Below, piece by piece: positions 28,018-37,606 of a stretch of 64,000 bases of DNA. Numbering within the stretch: position 1 is the first letter of the stretch; every line of letters begins with the position of its first letter. Source of the DNA: Defluviitoga tunisiensis (GTDB lineage: Bacteria; Thermotogota; Thermotogae; Petrotogales; Petrotogaceae). Under the pieces are notes generated by a model. That model ran no database searches. It was not told where the DNA came from and worked only from the letters and a program-made list of their open reading frames with translations. The DNA is taken from assembly GCF_000953715.1 (NCBI RefSeq), contig NZ_LN824141.1, positions 220,676 through 284,675 on the forward strand, written 5' to 3'. Position numbers and translations under genes: made by a program.

Positions 28018-29041
28018 TGAAATTATTTTGAGTGTAAAAAATATAAAAAAATGGTTCCCACTAAGAAGATCGATTACTGAAGTTTTCAAGGGTAAAAAAA
28101 GATGGGTAAAAGCGGTTGACGGTGTTACCTTTAATATAAAGAAAGGTGAGATTTTTGCTCTTATTGGTGAATCAGGCTGTGGAAAAACCACTACAGGCCG
28201 TTTGATAATGAAAATAGAAGAGCTTACTTCTGGACAAATCATTTTTAAAGGAACTGATACATCCACTTTATCTTCTTCAACTGAAATAAAAAAGTATAGA
28301 GAAGAAGTACAAATGGTTTTCCAGGATCCATACGCATCAATGAACCCAAGATTTAGAGTTAGAGATGTATTATATGAACCATTGATTATCCATAAAAAAA
28401 CTAAAGATTCTAGGGAAATGGAAAAAATTGCCAGAAGAGCTCTTGAGGAAGTTAAATTAACACCTCCTGAAGAATTTCTGGATAGATTTCCTCATATGCT
28501 TAGTGGTGGTCAAAGACAGAGAGTAGCTACTGCAAGAACTTTAGTACTTTCTCCAAATCTAATCATAGCTGATGAACCTGTATCCATGATTGATCTTTCA
28601 ACAAGGGCAGAAATATTACATATGATGAAGGAAGTCCAAGAAAATTTGAATTTAACTTATTTATATATAACTCATGATTTATCAACTGCTAGGTATTTCT
28701 GTGACAGAATTGCTGTAATGTACCTAGGTAGAATTGTTGAATTGGGAACTTCTGATGAAATTATAGAAAATCCTTTACATCCTTATACCAAAGCATTAAT
28801 AGCAGCTGTTCCGGAACCTATTGCAGGTAAAGAAAATATTATTAAAGATATTCCCATAAAAGGAGAAATTCCTTCTGCAGCAAATATACCTAAAGGTTGT
28901 AGATTCCATAACAGATGTATATACTCAAAACCATTGTGCTATGAAAATGTAGATGATCCAGAGCTTGTTGAAGATTCAAATGGACATTATGTGGCTTGTT
29001 ATAGATACAAAGAAATAAATCAAGAAGTGCAAAACATTTAA
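28007..29041 (+). CDS. ABC transporter ATP-binding protein, DppF/OppF-like
   Basis: From the ATG at 28007, 5 bp after GGAGG (ATG 28010 equally possible), the protein has 344 residues. Walker A is GESGCGKTTTGR, the signature LSGGQRQRV and Walker B LIIADEPVSMID. The C-terminus has GCRFHNRCIYSKPLC, as in its partner. The start overlaps the 3' end of the DppD-like gene by 11 bp. It is the last gene before a strong terminator. Confidence 0.95.
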   Translation: MMNDEIILSVKNIKKWFPLRRSITEVFKGKKRWVKAVDGVTFNIKKGEIFALIGESGCGKTTTGRLIMKIEELTSGQIIFKGTDTSTLSSSTEIKKYREEVQMVFQDPYASMNPRFRVRDVLYEPLIIHKKTKDSREMEKIARRALEEVKLTPPEEFLDRFPHMLSGGQRQRVATARTLVLSPNLIIADEPVSMIDLSTRAEILHMMKEVQENLNLTYLYITHDLSTARYFCDRIAVMYLGRIVELGTSDEIIENPLHPYTKALIAAVPEPIAGKENIIKDIPIKGEIPSAANIPKGCRFHNRCIYSKPLCYENVDDPELVEDSNGHYVACYRYKEINQEVQNI

Positions 29042-29043
29042 TT

Positions 29044-29072
29044 AAAAAACCCCACATTTTGTGGGGTTTTTT
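29044..29072 (+). terminator. Rho-independent terminator of the ABC transporter operon
   Basis: AAAAAACCCCAC and GTGGGGTTTTTT form a perfect 12-bp stem with the loop ATTTT, ending in a T-tract. Confidence 0.95.
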
Positions 29073-29119
29073 AAATTATTCATTTTTCAGTTTAATTTAG
29101 AAATAAGGACGGTAATTTG

Positions 29120-30055
29120 ATGTATTGGAAATATGTTCTAAAAAGAATAATAATAGGACTTATCATATATGTACTAATAATATTTATATATTCTGTTCTG
29201 TTCAATGTCATGTTTGCAGTAAATAATAGATATCTTTTGGAAGGTTCTGTAGTATCAAAAATTTTCTCTAGTTGGATAGACACACTTACTTTTAATTATG
29301 GTCAATCTAACGTAATAAGATCTTTTAAAGGAGAAACTGATGTTATTAAGATTGTGCTTGAAAGGATTCCAAACACTCTGCTTCTCTTTACATCATCTAT
29401 AATAATTGATATTTTTTTTGGAATATGGTTAGGAATAAAAAAAGCTCAAAAAGCTGGAAGTCTTATGGATAAAACAACTTCTATAATCACAATGATTTGT
29501 TATGGGCTACCTGTATGGTGGGTTGGTTTAGTAATGATTATGCTTTTTGCTTTCACTTTTTCTTTATTTCCTTCAAACGGTATTCTTAGCGTTCCACCTC
29601 CAGAAACTTTTTTAAAAAGAATGTTGGACATTATGTATCACATGTTTTTACCAGTAACAACCCTAGTTTCATTAAACTTTTGGGGTAGAGCCTATTTAAC
29701 TAGAAATATAGTTTTAGTTAATTTGCAGGAAGATTTTATTATGTCTGCAAGAGCTCGTGGTATACCAGAAAGAACTGTTTTATATGGTCATGCATTAAGA
29801 ACTTCGGCCCCTCCAATTTTGACTATGTCTATTTTATCTTTGATAAATTCTTTCTCAGGTGCTTTAATTTTTGAAGGCATATTCAATTGGCCTGGAATGG
29901 GTAACCTTTACTGGGCAGCTGTTCAAATGAACGATATACCTGTCCTTTTGGGAAATCTATCAATAACTACACTTATATATATATTTGGGATGATAATATT
30001 AGACTTAGTTTATGGTTTTTTAGACCCTAGGATAAAAATAGATGGAGCTGCATAA
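29120..30055 (+). CDS. Orphan DppB-like ABC permease (paralogue of the operon permease)
   Basis: This 311-residue permease is closely similar to the one at 24581: both share WIDTLTFNYG-type, SFKGETDVIKIVLERIPNTL, EDFIMSARARGIPER and YGFLDPRIK segments. It lacks about 45-50 residues of the extracytoplasmic loop after the first helix. It lies beyond the operon terminator, has no partner DppC, and its ribosome binding site is poor (GGACGGTAATTTG before ATG). It is intact, so it may swap into the transporter in place of its paralogue or be a recent duplication on the way to decay. Confidence 0.88.
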   Translation: MYWKYVLKRIIIGLIIYVLIIFIYSVLFNVMFAVNNRYLLEGSVVSKIFSSWIDTLTFNYGQSNVIRSFKGETDVIKIVLERIPNTLLLFTSSIIIDIFFGIWLGIKKAQKAGSLMDKTTSIITMICYGLPVWWVGLVMIMLFAFTFSLFPSNGILSVPPPETFLKRMLDIMYHMFLPVTTLVSLNFWGRAYLTRNIVLVNLQEDFIMSARARGIPERTVLYGHALRTSAPPILTMSILSLINSFSGALIFEGIFNWPGMGNLYWAAVQMNDIPVLLGNLSITTLIYIFGMIILDLVYGFLDPRIKIDGAA

Positions 30056-30061
30056 AGTCAA

Positions 30062-30094
30062 TAAAAAAATCCCCTTTATTTAAATGGGGATGAA
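30062..30094 (-). terminator. Terminator of the hslV-nudix transcript
   Basis: On the minus strand ATCCCC and GGGGAT flank an A/T loop and are followed by TTTTTTT. The hairpin sits between convergent genes and may also act weakly on the plus strand. Confidence 0.75.
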
Positions 30095-30676
30095 TTAAAT
30101 ATTCTCTAAAGTTATTTTAGCCCACGTTTCTAATTTGACATTTTCTAACTTTTCTATTTCACTTTTGGTAAGCCAAGTACTTTCAAAATTATCTACTTCC
30201 TTAATTTCTGCATATTCTACATAACCTTCAAAAAGAACTCCTATATGAACATTAGAAACGTCTTCTGAGTTGTCTCTTATAATTCCTTTGTAAACGTATT
30301 TTGCTGAGTGAGAAAGCCATAATTCTTCGTTTATTTCTCTATCCATACCGTTAAAAAAAGTTTGTTCTTTTGTATATCCTTCGTCTCTTTTATTTATATG
30401 TCCTCCAATACCAAGAGAAATTAGGTTATGAAGCCTTTTTTCTCCTTGATTCTCTGTTCTCTTTAATACTAAAAATTTATTATTTTTATTTTTAAAAACT
30501 ATATAAGGAATTATTTGTTTGAATGATGTATCATCTTCTATTTTGTTTCTTTCAAAAAAATCTCCATATTCTAGAACTTCAATAAATTGAGTAAAATTAA
30601 TTTTTATGAAATTGTCATTAGTATGAATTTTTTCAACAAATAATTCTGTAGGAACTGCAAATACATGTTCACTCAT
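30095..30676 (-). CDS. Nudix-family hydrolase-like protein
   Basis: From ATG 30676 the protein has 193 residues. The Nudix helix region reads [20 protein letters not shown] followed by REINEEL, matching the Gx5Ex7REUxEE pattern with a longer spacing after the first glycines. Upstream sequence [19 protein letters not shown] is the usual preceding strand. The substrate is not predictable. The start overlaps the hslV stop (ATGA), indicating coupled translation. Confidence 0.85.
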   Translation of the reverse strand: MSEHVFAVPTELFVEKIHTNDNFIKINFTQFIEVLEYGDFFERNKIEDDTSFKQIIPYIVFKNKNNKFLVLKRTENQGEKRLHNLISLGIGGHINKRDEGYTKEQTFFNGMDREINEELWLSHSAKYVYKGIIRDNSEDVSNVHIGVLFEGYVEYAEIKEVDNFESTWLTKSEIEKLENVKLETWAKITLENI

Positions 30677-31206
30677 TCTATTATCTCCAAGGAAATATTT
30701 TCGTTGGTATATATACATATTTGACCTGCAATGTGTAATGACTTTTGAACTATTTCCTCAGCATCTAACTCTGTATTTCTTAAAAGAGCCAGGGCAGCAG
30801 CATACGCATATGGACCTCCAGAACCAATAGCTATAACATCTTCTTGAGGTTCCATTACCTCGCCATTTCCAGATATTAACAACATATTATCCTTATCGGC
30901 AACTAGTAGTAATGCCTCTAATCGTCTTAATACCTTATCCATTCTCCACTCCTTTGTAAGTTCTACTGCGGCTTTAACTAAATTACCATTAGAGGATTTA
31001 TACTTAGTTTCAAACCTTTCATATAAAGCTAATGCATCTGCGACAGAACCAGCAAATCCAGAAATTACTTTTCCTTCTCCTATTCTCCTTACTTTTCGAG
31101 CATTGCCTTTGAAAACAGTTTCTCCCATTGTTACTTGACCATCACCGCCTATAACAGTCTTTCCATTTCTTTTTACACCAATTATTGTCGTTCCTTGAAA
31201 TTGCAC
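30673..31206 (-). CDS. hslV: ATP-dependent protease HslV (ClpQ) peptidase subunit
   Basis: The 177-residue protein has the T1-family active site. A five-residue propeptide (MQFQG) precedes [20 protein letters not shown], whose first Thr becomes the N-terminal nucleophile. [20 protein letters not shown] is also conserved. HslV forms a double hexamer that degrades proteins unfolded by HslU. No hslU is adjacent, unlike the usual hslVU pair, so the ATPase must be elsewhere. GGAGGAAT lies upstream of the ATG. It follows ddl on the same strand. Confidence 0.95.
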   Translation of the reverse strand: MQFQGTTIIGVKRNGKTVIGGDGQVTMGETVFKGNARKVRRIGEGKVISGFAGSVADALALYERFETKYKSSNGNLVKAAVELTKEWRMDKVLRRLEALLLVADKDNMLLISGNGEVMEPQEDVIAIGSGGPYAYAAALALLRNTELDAEEIVQKSLHIAGQICIYTNENISLEIIE

Positions 31207-31277
31207 TTTTATTCCTCCTCTTATACTTCTTCATAACAATATCTTACCAAATGTACTACTATATTACATAAAGATTG

Positions 31278-32168
31278 TTACAAAAAAATCGAATGATTTT
31301 TCAGGATAAATTTTATAATATCTTCGAATTCTAAGCCAATTGCTTTTGCCGAAGTTGGTAGATCGCTTAAATCTGTCATTCCTGGTATAGTGTTTACTTC
31401 TAATACATAAACTTCATTCTCTTTTACAATGGCATCGACTCTAAACATATCTTTCAAAAATATTGAATTTGTAATTATCTCTCCAATTCTGTGCACCTGT
31501 TTTCTTATTTTTTCAGGAGGGTCCATCCATGGTTTTAAATCAGTTAACCCATTTGTATACTTTGCTTCATAATCATAAAATTCCTTTTTGGGGATAATTC
31601 GCAACAAGGGTAAAAGTTCAAACTCTTCCTTGTCTTCTATAAAAGAAATTGTAATCTCTTCACCTTTTATGTATTCTTGTATAATTACATCGCCAAATTC
31701 TATTAAATCTTTTTCTAAATAAAGCTTGTATTCTTCCAAGTTATGAATAATAAATACCCCTTTACTAGAACCACTTTTTCTCGGCTTAATCACTAAAGGT
31801 AATTCAAAAGGGGGATCTATAAAAACACTAGTTAAACATGTTTTTGGCATTTTAATAGATTCTTTAAAAAAAAGATAAAACAAGTATTTATCATAAGTTA
31901 TGTATGATGTTTCAGGATTTGAACACGTGTAATCAATGCCTAACAATTCAAAAAGAGAAGGAAGCCTCCCATCTTCTCCAAAATCTCCATGAACAATGTT
32001 GAACACAAATTTATAATCTGTTATTTGATATATAAAGTTCTTGTCGATAGGATCTAAAATTTTGGTTTCAAATCCTAAATTGTTAAGACTTTTTTCAATA
32101 TTTTTAGCGCTTCTAAATGAAACTTCACGCTCTAAAGAATTGCCTCCAGCAACTATGGGAATTATCAA
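31278..32168 (-). CDS. ddl: D-alanine--D-alanine ligase
   Basis: The 296-residue ATP-grasp enzyme joins two D-Ala for peptidoglycan. It shows GGNSLEREVSFRSA, FNIVHGDFGEDG, LVIKPRKSGSSKGVFII and VYVLEVNTIPGMTDLSDLP (metal-binding Glu and Asn). The TTG start at 32168 follows AAAGGAGAA at 8 bp. It lies 16 bp after topA and in the same run as alr, which supplies D-Ala, so D-Ala synthesis and ligation are probably co-expressed. Confidence 0.95.
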   Translation of the reverse strand: MIIPIVAGGNSLEREVSFRSAKNIEKSLNNLGFETKILDPIDKNFIYQITDYKFVFNIVHGDFGEDGRLPSLFELLGIDYTCSNPETSYITYDKYLFYLFFKESIKMPKTCLTSVFIDPPFELPLVIKPRKSGSSKGVFIIHNLEEYKLYLEKDLIEFGDVIIQEYIKGEEITISFIEDKEEFELLPLLRIIPKKEFYDYEAKYTNGLTDLKPWMDPPEKIRKQVHRIGEIITNSIFLKDMFRVDAIVKENEVYVLEVNTIPGMTDLSDLPTSAKAIGLEFEDIIKFILKNHSIFL

Positions 32169-32184
32169 CTTAGATTTCTCCTTT

Positions 32185-34503
32185 TTATTTTTTTATCTTT
32201 TCAAGTTCATAATATTTTTTATCTTTTTCACAATATAATTTTTCTTTTCCTCGGCTAGTCCTATAAAATAATGTTTCTCCACATGATGGACATTTATACT
32301 CAGAAGGTTCATTCCAAAACATTTCCCCACAAGAAGTACATTTATAGTATATTTTCCCTTTTTTGCTTCTTAATTTTTCAACTTCTCCTCCACAATTTGG
32401 ACAACTTCCTCGTGCATTTACATTTTTTGTAAAAGTGCATTTTGGATAATTGCTACAAGCAATAAATTCTCCGTATTTTCCAATTTTTAAAATCAAATCT
32501 CCCCCACAGACTGGACATTTCTCACCGGTTTTATTGTTTTCTTCATTAATTTTTAGATTAGTTTCTAAAAAATCTTTAATATACAATTTGTTTTTTATGG
32601 TCACACCAAATGATTCTAATGGTATCTTTAAAGTTTCTTTGCATTCATCACATGAAAGGTATAATCCGTATCTTCCAAAATTTAACACCATCATTTTGCC
32701 ACATTTTTTGCAAGGAACATCGCTTTCGTAATTTAATTCTAATTCTCCATTTTTTATTTCCTTTGAAGCCCTTTCAAGAAATTTTTCAAACTCTACGTAA
32801 AAGTCTTCTAAAACTTTCTTACCTTTGTTTTTCCCTTCCTCTATTTGGTCTAAATCTTTTTCCATTCTCGCTGTAAATTTAACATCAACTATATCTGGAA
32901 AAAATTTTTCTAAAAAATCGTTGACTACAAAACCAGTTGTGGTGGGCCTAAGTGTACTTTTATCTATTTTTACTACATATTTTCTCTCTAATAAGGTTAA
33001 TATTATTGTTGCATAAGTTGAAGGTCTTCCAATTTCCTTGGCTTCAAGTTCTTTAATTAAAGTAGCTTCTGTATACCTGTTTGGTGGATTTGTTTCCTTT
33101 TCTTCAAATTTAAGTTCTTCATAAGTAATTTTTTCATTTTTATCAAGTTCAAAGTAATTTTCTCCGTTTGATGACTTCCAAAATTTTTCAAATCCTTCAA
33201 AAAGACATTTTTTAGAGGTTATTTCAAATGAATATTTCAAATTCTCATCTTCTATTATATACTTTCTTTCCTGATATTTTGCAGGAGCTGCTTGAGATGC
33301 CATAAATCTGTTCCATATCAAAGTATATAATTTTAAATGATCTCCTGAAATAAGCTTTTTAGCTTTTTCGGGATCAATATTTACATCTGTCGGCCTAATA
33401 GCTTCATGCGCATCTTGTACATTTGATTTTTTACCCTTATTTATATAATTCCCAACATATTGTTTTCCATAATTTTTCTCTAAATATTCTAAAGCCGCTT
33501 TTTTGGCTTCTTCAGATATCCTTGTTGAATCTGTTCTCATATAAGTTATAAATGCAGTACTTCCTTCAGGCGTTTCTATACCTTCATACAAATCTTGAGC
33601 AATTTTCATAACCTTACTTGAACTCCAATTAAATATTGAAACCGCACTCTGTTGCATAGTACTTGTAATAAAAGGAGAAGGCGGATTTTTAAATGTTTCT
33701 TTTTCCTCTATACTAGTAACTTTCATTTCTTTATCTTTTAGATAATCAAAAATTTCATTTTTCTTTTTTGCATTAATAGTTTCTGGTTTTAAAGTCTTAC
33801 CATTTTCTTTGGTTAAAGGAATGATCAAACCGTTATGATCCAAAAATATTTTAAAATACTTTTTAGGTTTAAACGTAAATATTTTTCTTTCTCTGTCAAT
33901 TATTAATTTTAACGCTGCTGACTGAACTCTTCCAGCACTTGTATTATAGTTTTTAAGAACTCTCCATACTAAAGGAGAAATTTTGTATCCTACTATTCTG
34001 TCTAAAATTCTTCTAGCTATTTGTGCATCAACTTTATTTAAATCAAGACTTCTAGGATTATTTACAGAATTTAAAATAGCGTTTTTTGTTATTTCTGAGA
34101 ATATTATCCTATTTTTTTCTTGAGGATCAAGATCTAACAATTGTGAAAGATGCCAAGCTATTGCTTCACCTTCTCTGTCCATATCAGACGCTAATAATAC
34201 TTTTTTGTTTTTAGTTTCTTTCTGTATTTCTTTGATTACCTTTTCTTTATTTGGAATTATTTGAAATTCTGGCTCAAAATTATTTTCAATCTTAACCCCA
34301 AACTCTTTTTGAGGTAAATCCCTAATGTGTCCCTTTGAAGCAATAACCTTATAATCCTTCCCCAGATATCTTTCTATAGTCTTTGCCTTTGAAGGCGATT
34401 CTACTATCACAACATATTTTATATTTTCATTCTTAACGTCGTTCTTCATATTTTTGCTCTTTTTTTTATTGCTCTTCGTTTCTTCATTACTTTTTCTTGC
34501 CAT
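32185..34503 (-). CDS. topA: DNA topoisomerase I
   Basis: From ATG 34503, 7 bp after GGAGG, the protein has 772 residues. A longer open frame of 39 codons runs into the dispersed repeat and is rejected. The Toprim domain starts YVVIVESPSKAKTIERYLG. The catalytic Tyr is in AFITYMRTDSTRIS. The C-terminus holds about four Cys4 zinc-ribbon motifs (such as CPVCGGDLILKIGKYGEF). A Lys/Asn-rich N-terminal extension precedes the Toprim domain. The enzyme relaxes negative supercoils. Confidence 0.96.
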   Translation of the reverse strand: MARKSNEETKSNKKKSKNMKNDVKNENIKYVVIVESPSKAKTIERYLGKDYKVIASKGHIRDLPQKEFGVKIENNFEPEFQIIPNKEKVIKEIQKETKNKKVLLASDMDREGEAIAWHLSQLLDLDPQEKNRIIFSEITKNAILNSVNNPRSLDLNKVDAQIARRILDRIVGYKISPLVWRVLKNYNTSAGRVQSAALKLIIDRERKIFTFKPKKYFKIFLDHNGLIIPLTKENGKTLKPETINAKKKNEIFDYLKDKEMKVTSIEEKETFKNPPSPFITSTMQQSAVSIFNWSSSKVMKIAQDLYEGIETPEGSTAFITYMRTDSTRISEEAKKAALEYLEKNYGKQYVGNYINKGKKSNVQDAHEAIRPTDVNIDPEKAKKLISGDHLKLYTLIWNRFMASQAAPAKYQERKYIIEDENLKYSFEITSKKCLFEGFEKFWKSSNGENYFELDKNEKITYEELKFEEKETNPPNRYTEATLIKELEAKEIGRPSTYATIILTLLERKYVVKIDKSTLRPTTTGFVVNDFLEKFFPDIVDVKFTARMEKDLDQIEEGKNKGKKVLEDFYVEFEKFLERASKEIKNGELELNYESDVPCKKCGKMMVLNFGRYGLYLSCDECKETLKIPLESFGVTIKNKLYIKDFLETNLKINEENNKTGEKCPVCGGDLILKIGKYGEFIACSNYPKCTFTKNVNARGSCPNCGGEVEKLRSKKGKIYYKCTSCGEMFWNEPSEYKCPSCGETLFYRTSRGKEKLYCEKDKKYYELEKIKK

Positions 34504-34533
34504 CCATTTACCTCCTTGAACTACTACAATACT

Positions 34534-34734
34534 CACTTTAGAGTTTCCAAAATCCTTATTATATGTATTTTTTAGATTTGATTTTTTACAAAATGTTTCC
34601 TTACTTCTACTACTCACCAATTCTTAATTTTTTAAACTTTTCGGTACTTGTACCAAGATAAAATGGGAAAGTTCTGTACTGAACCTGTTATAAATTCAAA
34701 ATTCTATTTTTAGAAAATCTTCATTTCTAAAGTC
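34534..34734 (-). repeat. Dispersed CTTTAGAAAT repeat, copy 4 (full length), upstream of topA
   Basis: Both ends are visible: CACTTTAGAGTTTCC at 34534 and TTCATTTCTAAAGTC ending near 34734. The interior shares TTGATTTTTTACAAAATG and TTTTTCGGTACTTGTACCAA-type blocks with the other copies, but the central hairpin is eroded. TATAAT (complement of 34558-34563) points toward topA, 55 bp before its start. Confidence 0.85.
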
Positions 34735-34754
34735 TCTACTACTAAAAGCTAAGA

Positions 34755-35834
34755 TTAATCGCTGTATTTTTCAATTTTCATTTTTCTCTCAAGTCTTTTA
34801 TCATATTCACTCCATGTAGAGTTTTCATTTATTTGAAGGGCATTTCTTATATTTTCTTTAGCCCGGGCTATCTTAGAATCAATGTTATCACTAAAATTTA
34901 CAATCATCGCTTCTAAAGTTTTTGGTACAACAGGGCTTCCATACTCAATTTCTCCATGATGAGACAGGATAATGTGTATTATATGATCTAGATCTTCTTT
35001 ACTTATCCGTTCTCCAATCTTTTCTGCCTCTTCATAAATTAGTTTTACTCCTAAAGGAATATGACCCATTAATTCACCTTGCTCAGTTTTTTCTATTCCA
35101 CTCGGTGTAATAACATATTCTTCAATCTTTCCAATATCATGTAATAGGGCCCCAGCAATTATTATATCTTTATTGATATATACTTCTTCTTCAGAATAGG
35201 TTTTATAAAGTTTAAGAGATAATTCAGTAACCTTCAAACTATGCTCTATTAAACCATTTTGATAGGCATGATGAATATCCATTGCTGCTGGTGAGGTTAG
35301 AAACATCTCCCTTATATAATCGTTTTCAATAAAGATTGAGGTTAGTAATGCTTTAACACCTAAATTTTCTACTTGAACTATGTAATTCTCTAATGTATTA
35401 ATTAAGGTGTTTAACTCGGTTTGAGAACTCTTCATATATTTTTCTGGATTCACCTCTAAGGGATTTAATATTTCTATAGCTTCTTCATCATTGATCAAAT
35501 TTATCTGAATTCTATTCTCAAAAAAAACAGTTTTTCCTTTCAACTTTATAACTTCTCCAACTTGAATTTTATTATTATTTTCTTCAGGATAATACCAATC
35601 AACTGCTCTAATTGACTGACTTTTATCTGCTAATGTTATTAGTAGAAATGATCTGTCAGATTTAGTTTTTTGAAGCCTTTTACTTACTACTTTGCCTTCT
35701 ACTTGTACCTCTTCATTAGGTTTGAGTTCAGAAATTAAATTAACCTGTTTGAAAGCTTCCTTTTTAACAAAATCAGAGTTATTATCTCCTTTTTGCCCTT
35801 TTAGAATTTCTCCTATTGAATAATTATCTCCCAA
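34755..35834 (-). CDS. YhaM-like 3'-5' exoribonuclease (OB-fold plus HD domain)
   Basis: The 359-residue protein has an OB-fold region (about 40-125, GKVVSKRLQKTKSDRSFLLI) followed by an HD domain with GLIEHSLKVTELSL, ALLHDIGKIEEY and IILSHHGEIEYGSPVVP, the metal-binding His/Asp set. This arrangement is that of Bacillus YhaM, a 3'-5' exonuclease on RNA and single-stranded DNA. The TTG start at 35834 follows GAGGAGG overlapping the end of alr. Confidence 0.9.
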   Translation of the reverse strand: MGDNYSIGEILKGQKGDNNSDFVKKEAFKQVNLISELKPNEEVQVEGKVVSKRLQKTKSDRSFLLITLADKSQSIRAVDWYYPEENNNKIQVGEVIKLKGKTVFFENRIQINLINDEEAIEILNPLEVNPEKYMKSSQTELNTLINTLENYIVQVENLGVKALLTSIFIENDYIREMFLTSPAAMDIHHAYQNGLIEHSLKVTELSLKLYKTYSEEEVYINKDIIIAGALLHDIGKIEEYVITPSGIEKTEQGELMGHIPLGVKLIYEEAEKIGERISKEDLDHIIHIILSHHGEIEYGSPVVPKTLEAMIVNFSDNIDSKIARAKENIRNALQINENSTWSEYDKRLERKMKIEKYSD

Positions 35835-35835
35835 G

Positions 35836-36957
35836 TCAATTTCCTCCTCTAATGTAAATTCTTGGAACTCTCCTAGTTAACTTAGAGGTGATTTCATAAT
35901 TAATCGTTCCTGCTTTTTGTGCTAATTCTTCACAAGTAATACTTACTCCATCTTGTTCTCCAATTAGAACAACTTCATCTCCAACATTTGTGTTGACTTC
36001 AGTGATATCAACTACCATCTGATCCATAGAAATATTCCCCAATATTCGACATTTTTTTCCATTAATTAAAACATAGGCTTTATTTGAGAGATTTCTAAAA
36101 TAACCATCTGCATATCCTATTGGAACAATAGCGGTTTTCATCGATTTTAATGTGGTAAAGGTTCTACCATAACCAATACTTTCGCCAGATTTTACCATAT
36201 TTATTTTAGCTACCGTGCTTTTCAATTCCATTACTGGTTTCAATTCTTCTACTTTAATAATATTTGATGGCTGCATACCAAAAGTTGCAACACCTGGTCT
36301 TACATAATCTAAAGAACTCTGCGGAAAAAATAGAAGACCAGCACTATTGGCTAGATGTCTTATCTTTATATCAATTCCCTCATTAATAATGTAATTTAAA
36401 ATATTGAGAAATTTATCATACTGTATTTTAACAAACTCGTCTTTTTCATCAGCAGTTGCAAAATGAGAATAAATTCCTTCAACGTTAATATTATGTTTTT
36501 TGATCAATCTGATTAATGTTGATAATTCTTCTTCTCTTATTCCTATTCTATTCATTCCTGTGTCAACATTTATATGAAAAACTAATTTTTTAATGTCTTT
36601 TCCTAGTATACCACAAGCTTTTTCGAGAAAGTCTATAGAAGTAATCGTAGGTCTTAAATAATCAGAATAATCTAATACGCTTTTTAAATCTTTAGGATCA
36701 AAATAATTAAAGATCAAGACTTTCGATAAAATTCCCGAGCTTAATAATTCTAATGCTTCTTCTAAAAAGGCTACAGCAAACATATCATAACCCGACTTTA
36801 ATGCAGCTTTCCCTAATTCTTGCATTCCATGGCCATAAGCATCTGCCTTGAGAACGGGCATAATTTTAGCAGTTGTACAGGAATTTAGAAATTCCAAGTT
36901 CTTAAGATATTTTTCGATGTTTACAACTGCAAATGTGTTTCTACCAATTATATTCAT
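35836..36957 (-). CDS. alr: Alanine racemase
   Basis: The 373-residue fold-type III PLP enzyme converts L-Ala to D-Ala. The PLP lysine is K37 in VLKADAYGHGM, HINVDTGMNRIG and DYVRPGVATFGMQP follow, and the catalytic Tyr lies in GESIGYGRTF. The ATG at 36957 has no recognisable Shine-Dalgarno within 20 bp. A strong one lies 60 bp upstream in front of a possible 15-residue leader ORF. It heads an alr-yhaM-topA-ddl-hslV-nudix run. Confidence 0.95.
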   Translation of the reverse strand: MNIIGRNTFAVVNIEKYLKNLEFLNSCTTAKIMPVLKADAYGHGMQELGKAALKSGYDMFAVAFLEEALELLSSGILSKVLIFNYFDPKDLKSVLDYSDYLRPTITSIDFLEKACGILGKDIKKLVFHINVDTGMNRIGIREEELSTLIRLIKKHNINVEGIYSHFATADEKDEFVKIQYDKFLNILNYIINEGIDIKIRHLANSAGLLFFPQSSLDYVRPGVATFGMQPSNIIKVEELKPVMELKSTVAKINMVKSGESIGYGRTFTTLKSMKTAIVPIGYADGYFRNLSNKAYVLINGKKCRILGNISMDQMVVDITEVNTNVGDEVVLIGEQDGVSITCEELAQKAGTINYEITSKLTRRVPRIYIRGGN

Positions 36958-36967
36958 TGTATTAAAG

Positions 36968-37015
36968 TCAGATGCTATAAATCAAATATAGATTAATACA
37001 ATCTATATTGAGCAC
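36968..37015 (-). CDS. Possible 15-residue leader ORF before alr
   Basis: GTG 37015 follows AAAGGAGGGAGG directly and reads 15 codons (MLNIDCINLYLIYSI) to TGA at 36968, 10 bp before the alr ATG. It spans the 10-bp inverted repeat at 36985-37009. It may couple translation to alr, which lacks its own ribosome binding site. No homology is known, so this is speculative. Confidence 0.3.
   Translation of the reverse strand: MLNIDCINLYLIYSI
36985..37009. promoter_or_regulatory. Perfect 10-bp inverted repeat in the alr leader/promoter region
   Basis: AATATAGATT (36985-36994), spacer AATAC, AATCTATATT (37000-37009). It could be an operator or an mRNA hairpin. The rest of the 36958-37606 gene-free interval is AT-rich with only the carboxypeptidase promoter recognisable. 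Confidence 0.5.
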
Positions 37016-37526
37016 CCTCCCTCCTTTCAATTATTGACTTGTTTTATGAGTAAATTAGCTATACAGTCATTAATTAATATTTATTTATAGCATAGATATT
37101 TTAAGTAAATACCCACCTATAGGATACTTAAACTATAATTATTATTTCTTTTAATTTTCTCTGATCGAAAATACACCTTTAACAAATATTTTTATATATT
37201 TTAGTAATTTAAAGATTATATACTTAACATAAAATACTCTTTAAAGGTTAAAAACATCTTGCCATAAATGAATATCTTTGTTAATAATATTTTTTAGGTT
37301 TTGTCTACTAATAAAAAAGCCTTGTTTGAATTATTTATAATTTTAAATAAATTATCTGATCAGAATTATTATTGTATTTAGGTTATTTGATATTAATATC
37401 TAGATTAGGATACTAGCAAGTCACCAACGCCGTCCTTCTAAATTTGAATTTATGTTTTTATAATATTTATAAAATAACCTACGAAAATTATACAATAAAT
37501 AAATTAATTTATCAAAAATAGAAGTT

Positions 37527-37555
37527 TTGTCTTCAAAATAAAAAACTGATATAAT
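37527..37555 (+). promoter_or_regulatory. Sigma-70-type promoter of the M32 carboxypeptidase
   Basis: TTGTCT (37527-37532), 17-bp spacer, TATAAT (37550-37555), 51 bp upstream of the start codon. Confidence 0.75.
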
Positions 37556-37606
37556 TAGGTAAGTTTACTATTTTTAAAACAAAATATGTTAGGTGGAGGC
37601 AAGAAT

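Noticed and set aside
34504..34620. Upstream extension of topA by 39 codons
   Set aside because: It reads through the dispersed repeat and lacks a ribosome binding site. ATG 34503 has GGAGG at good spacing and starts the normal protein.
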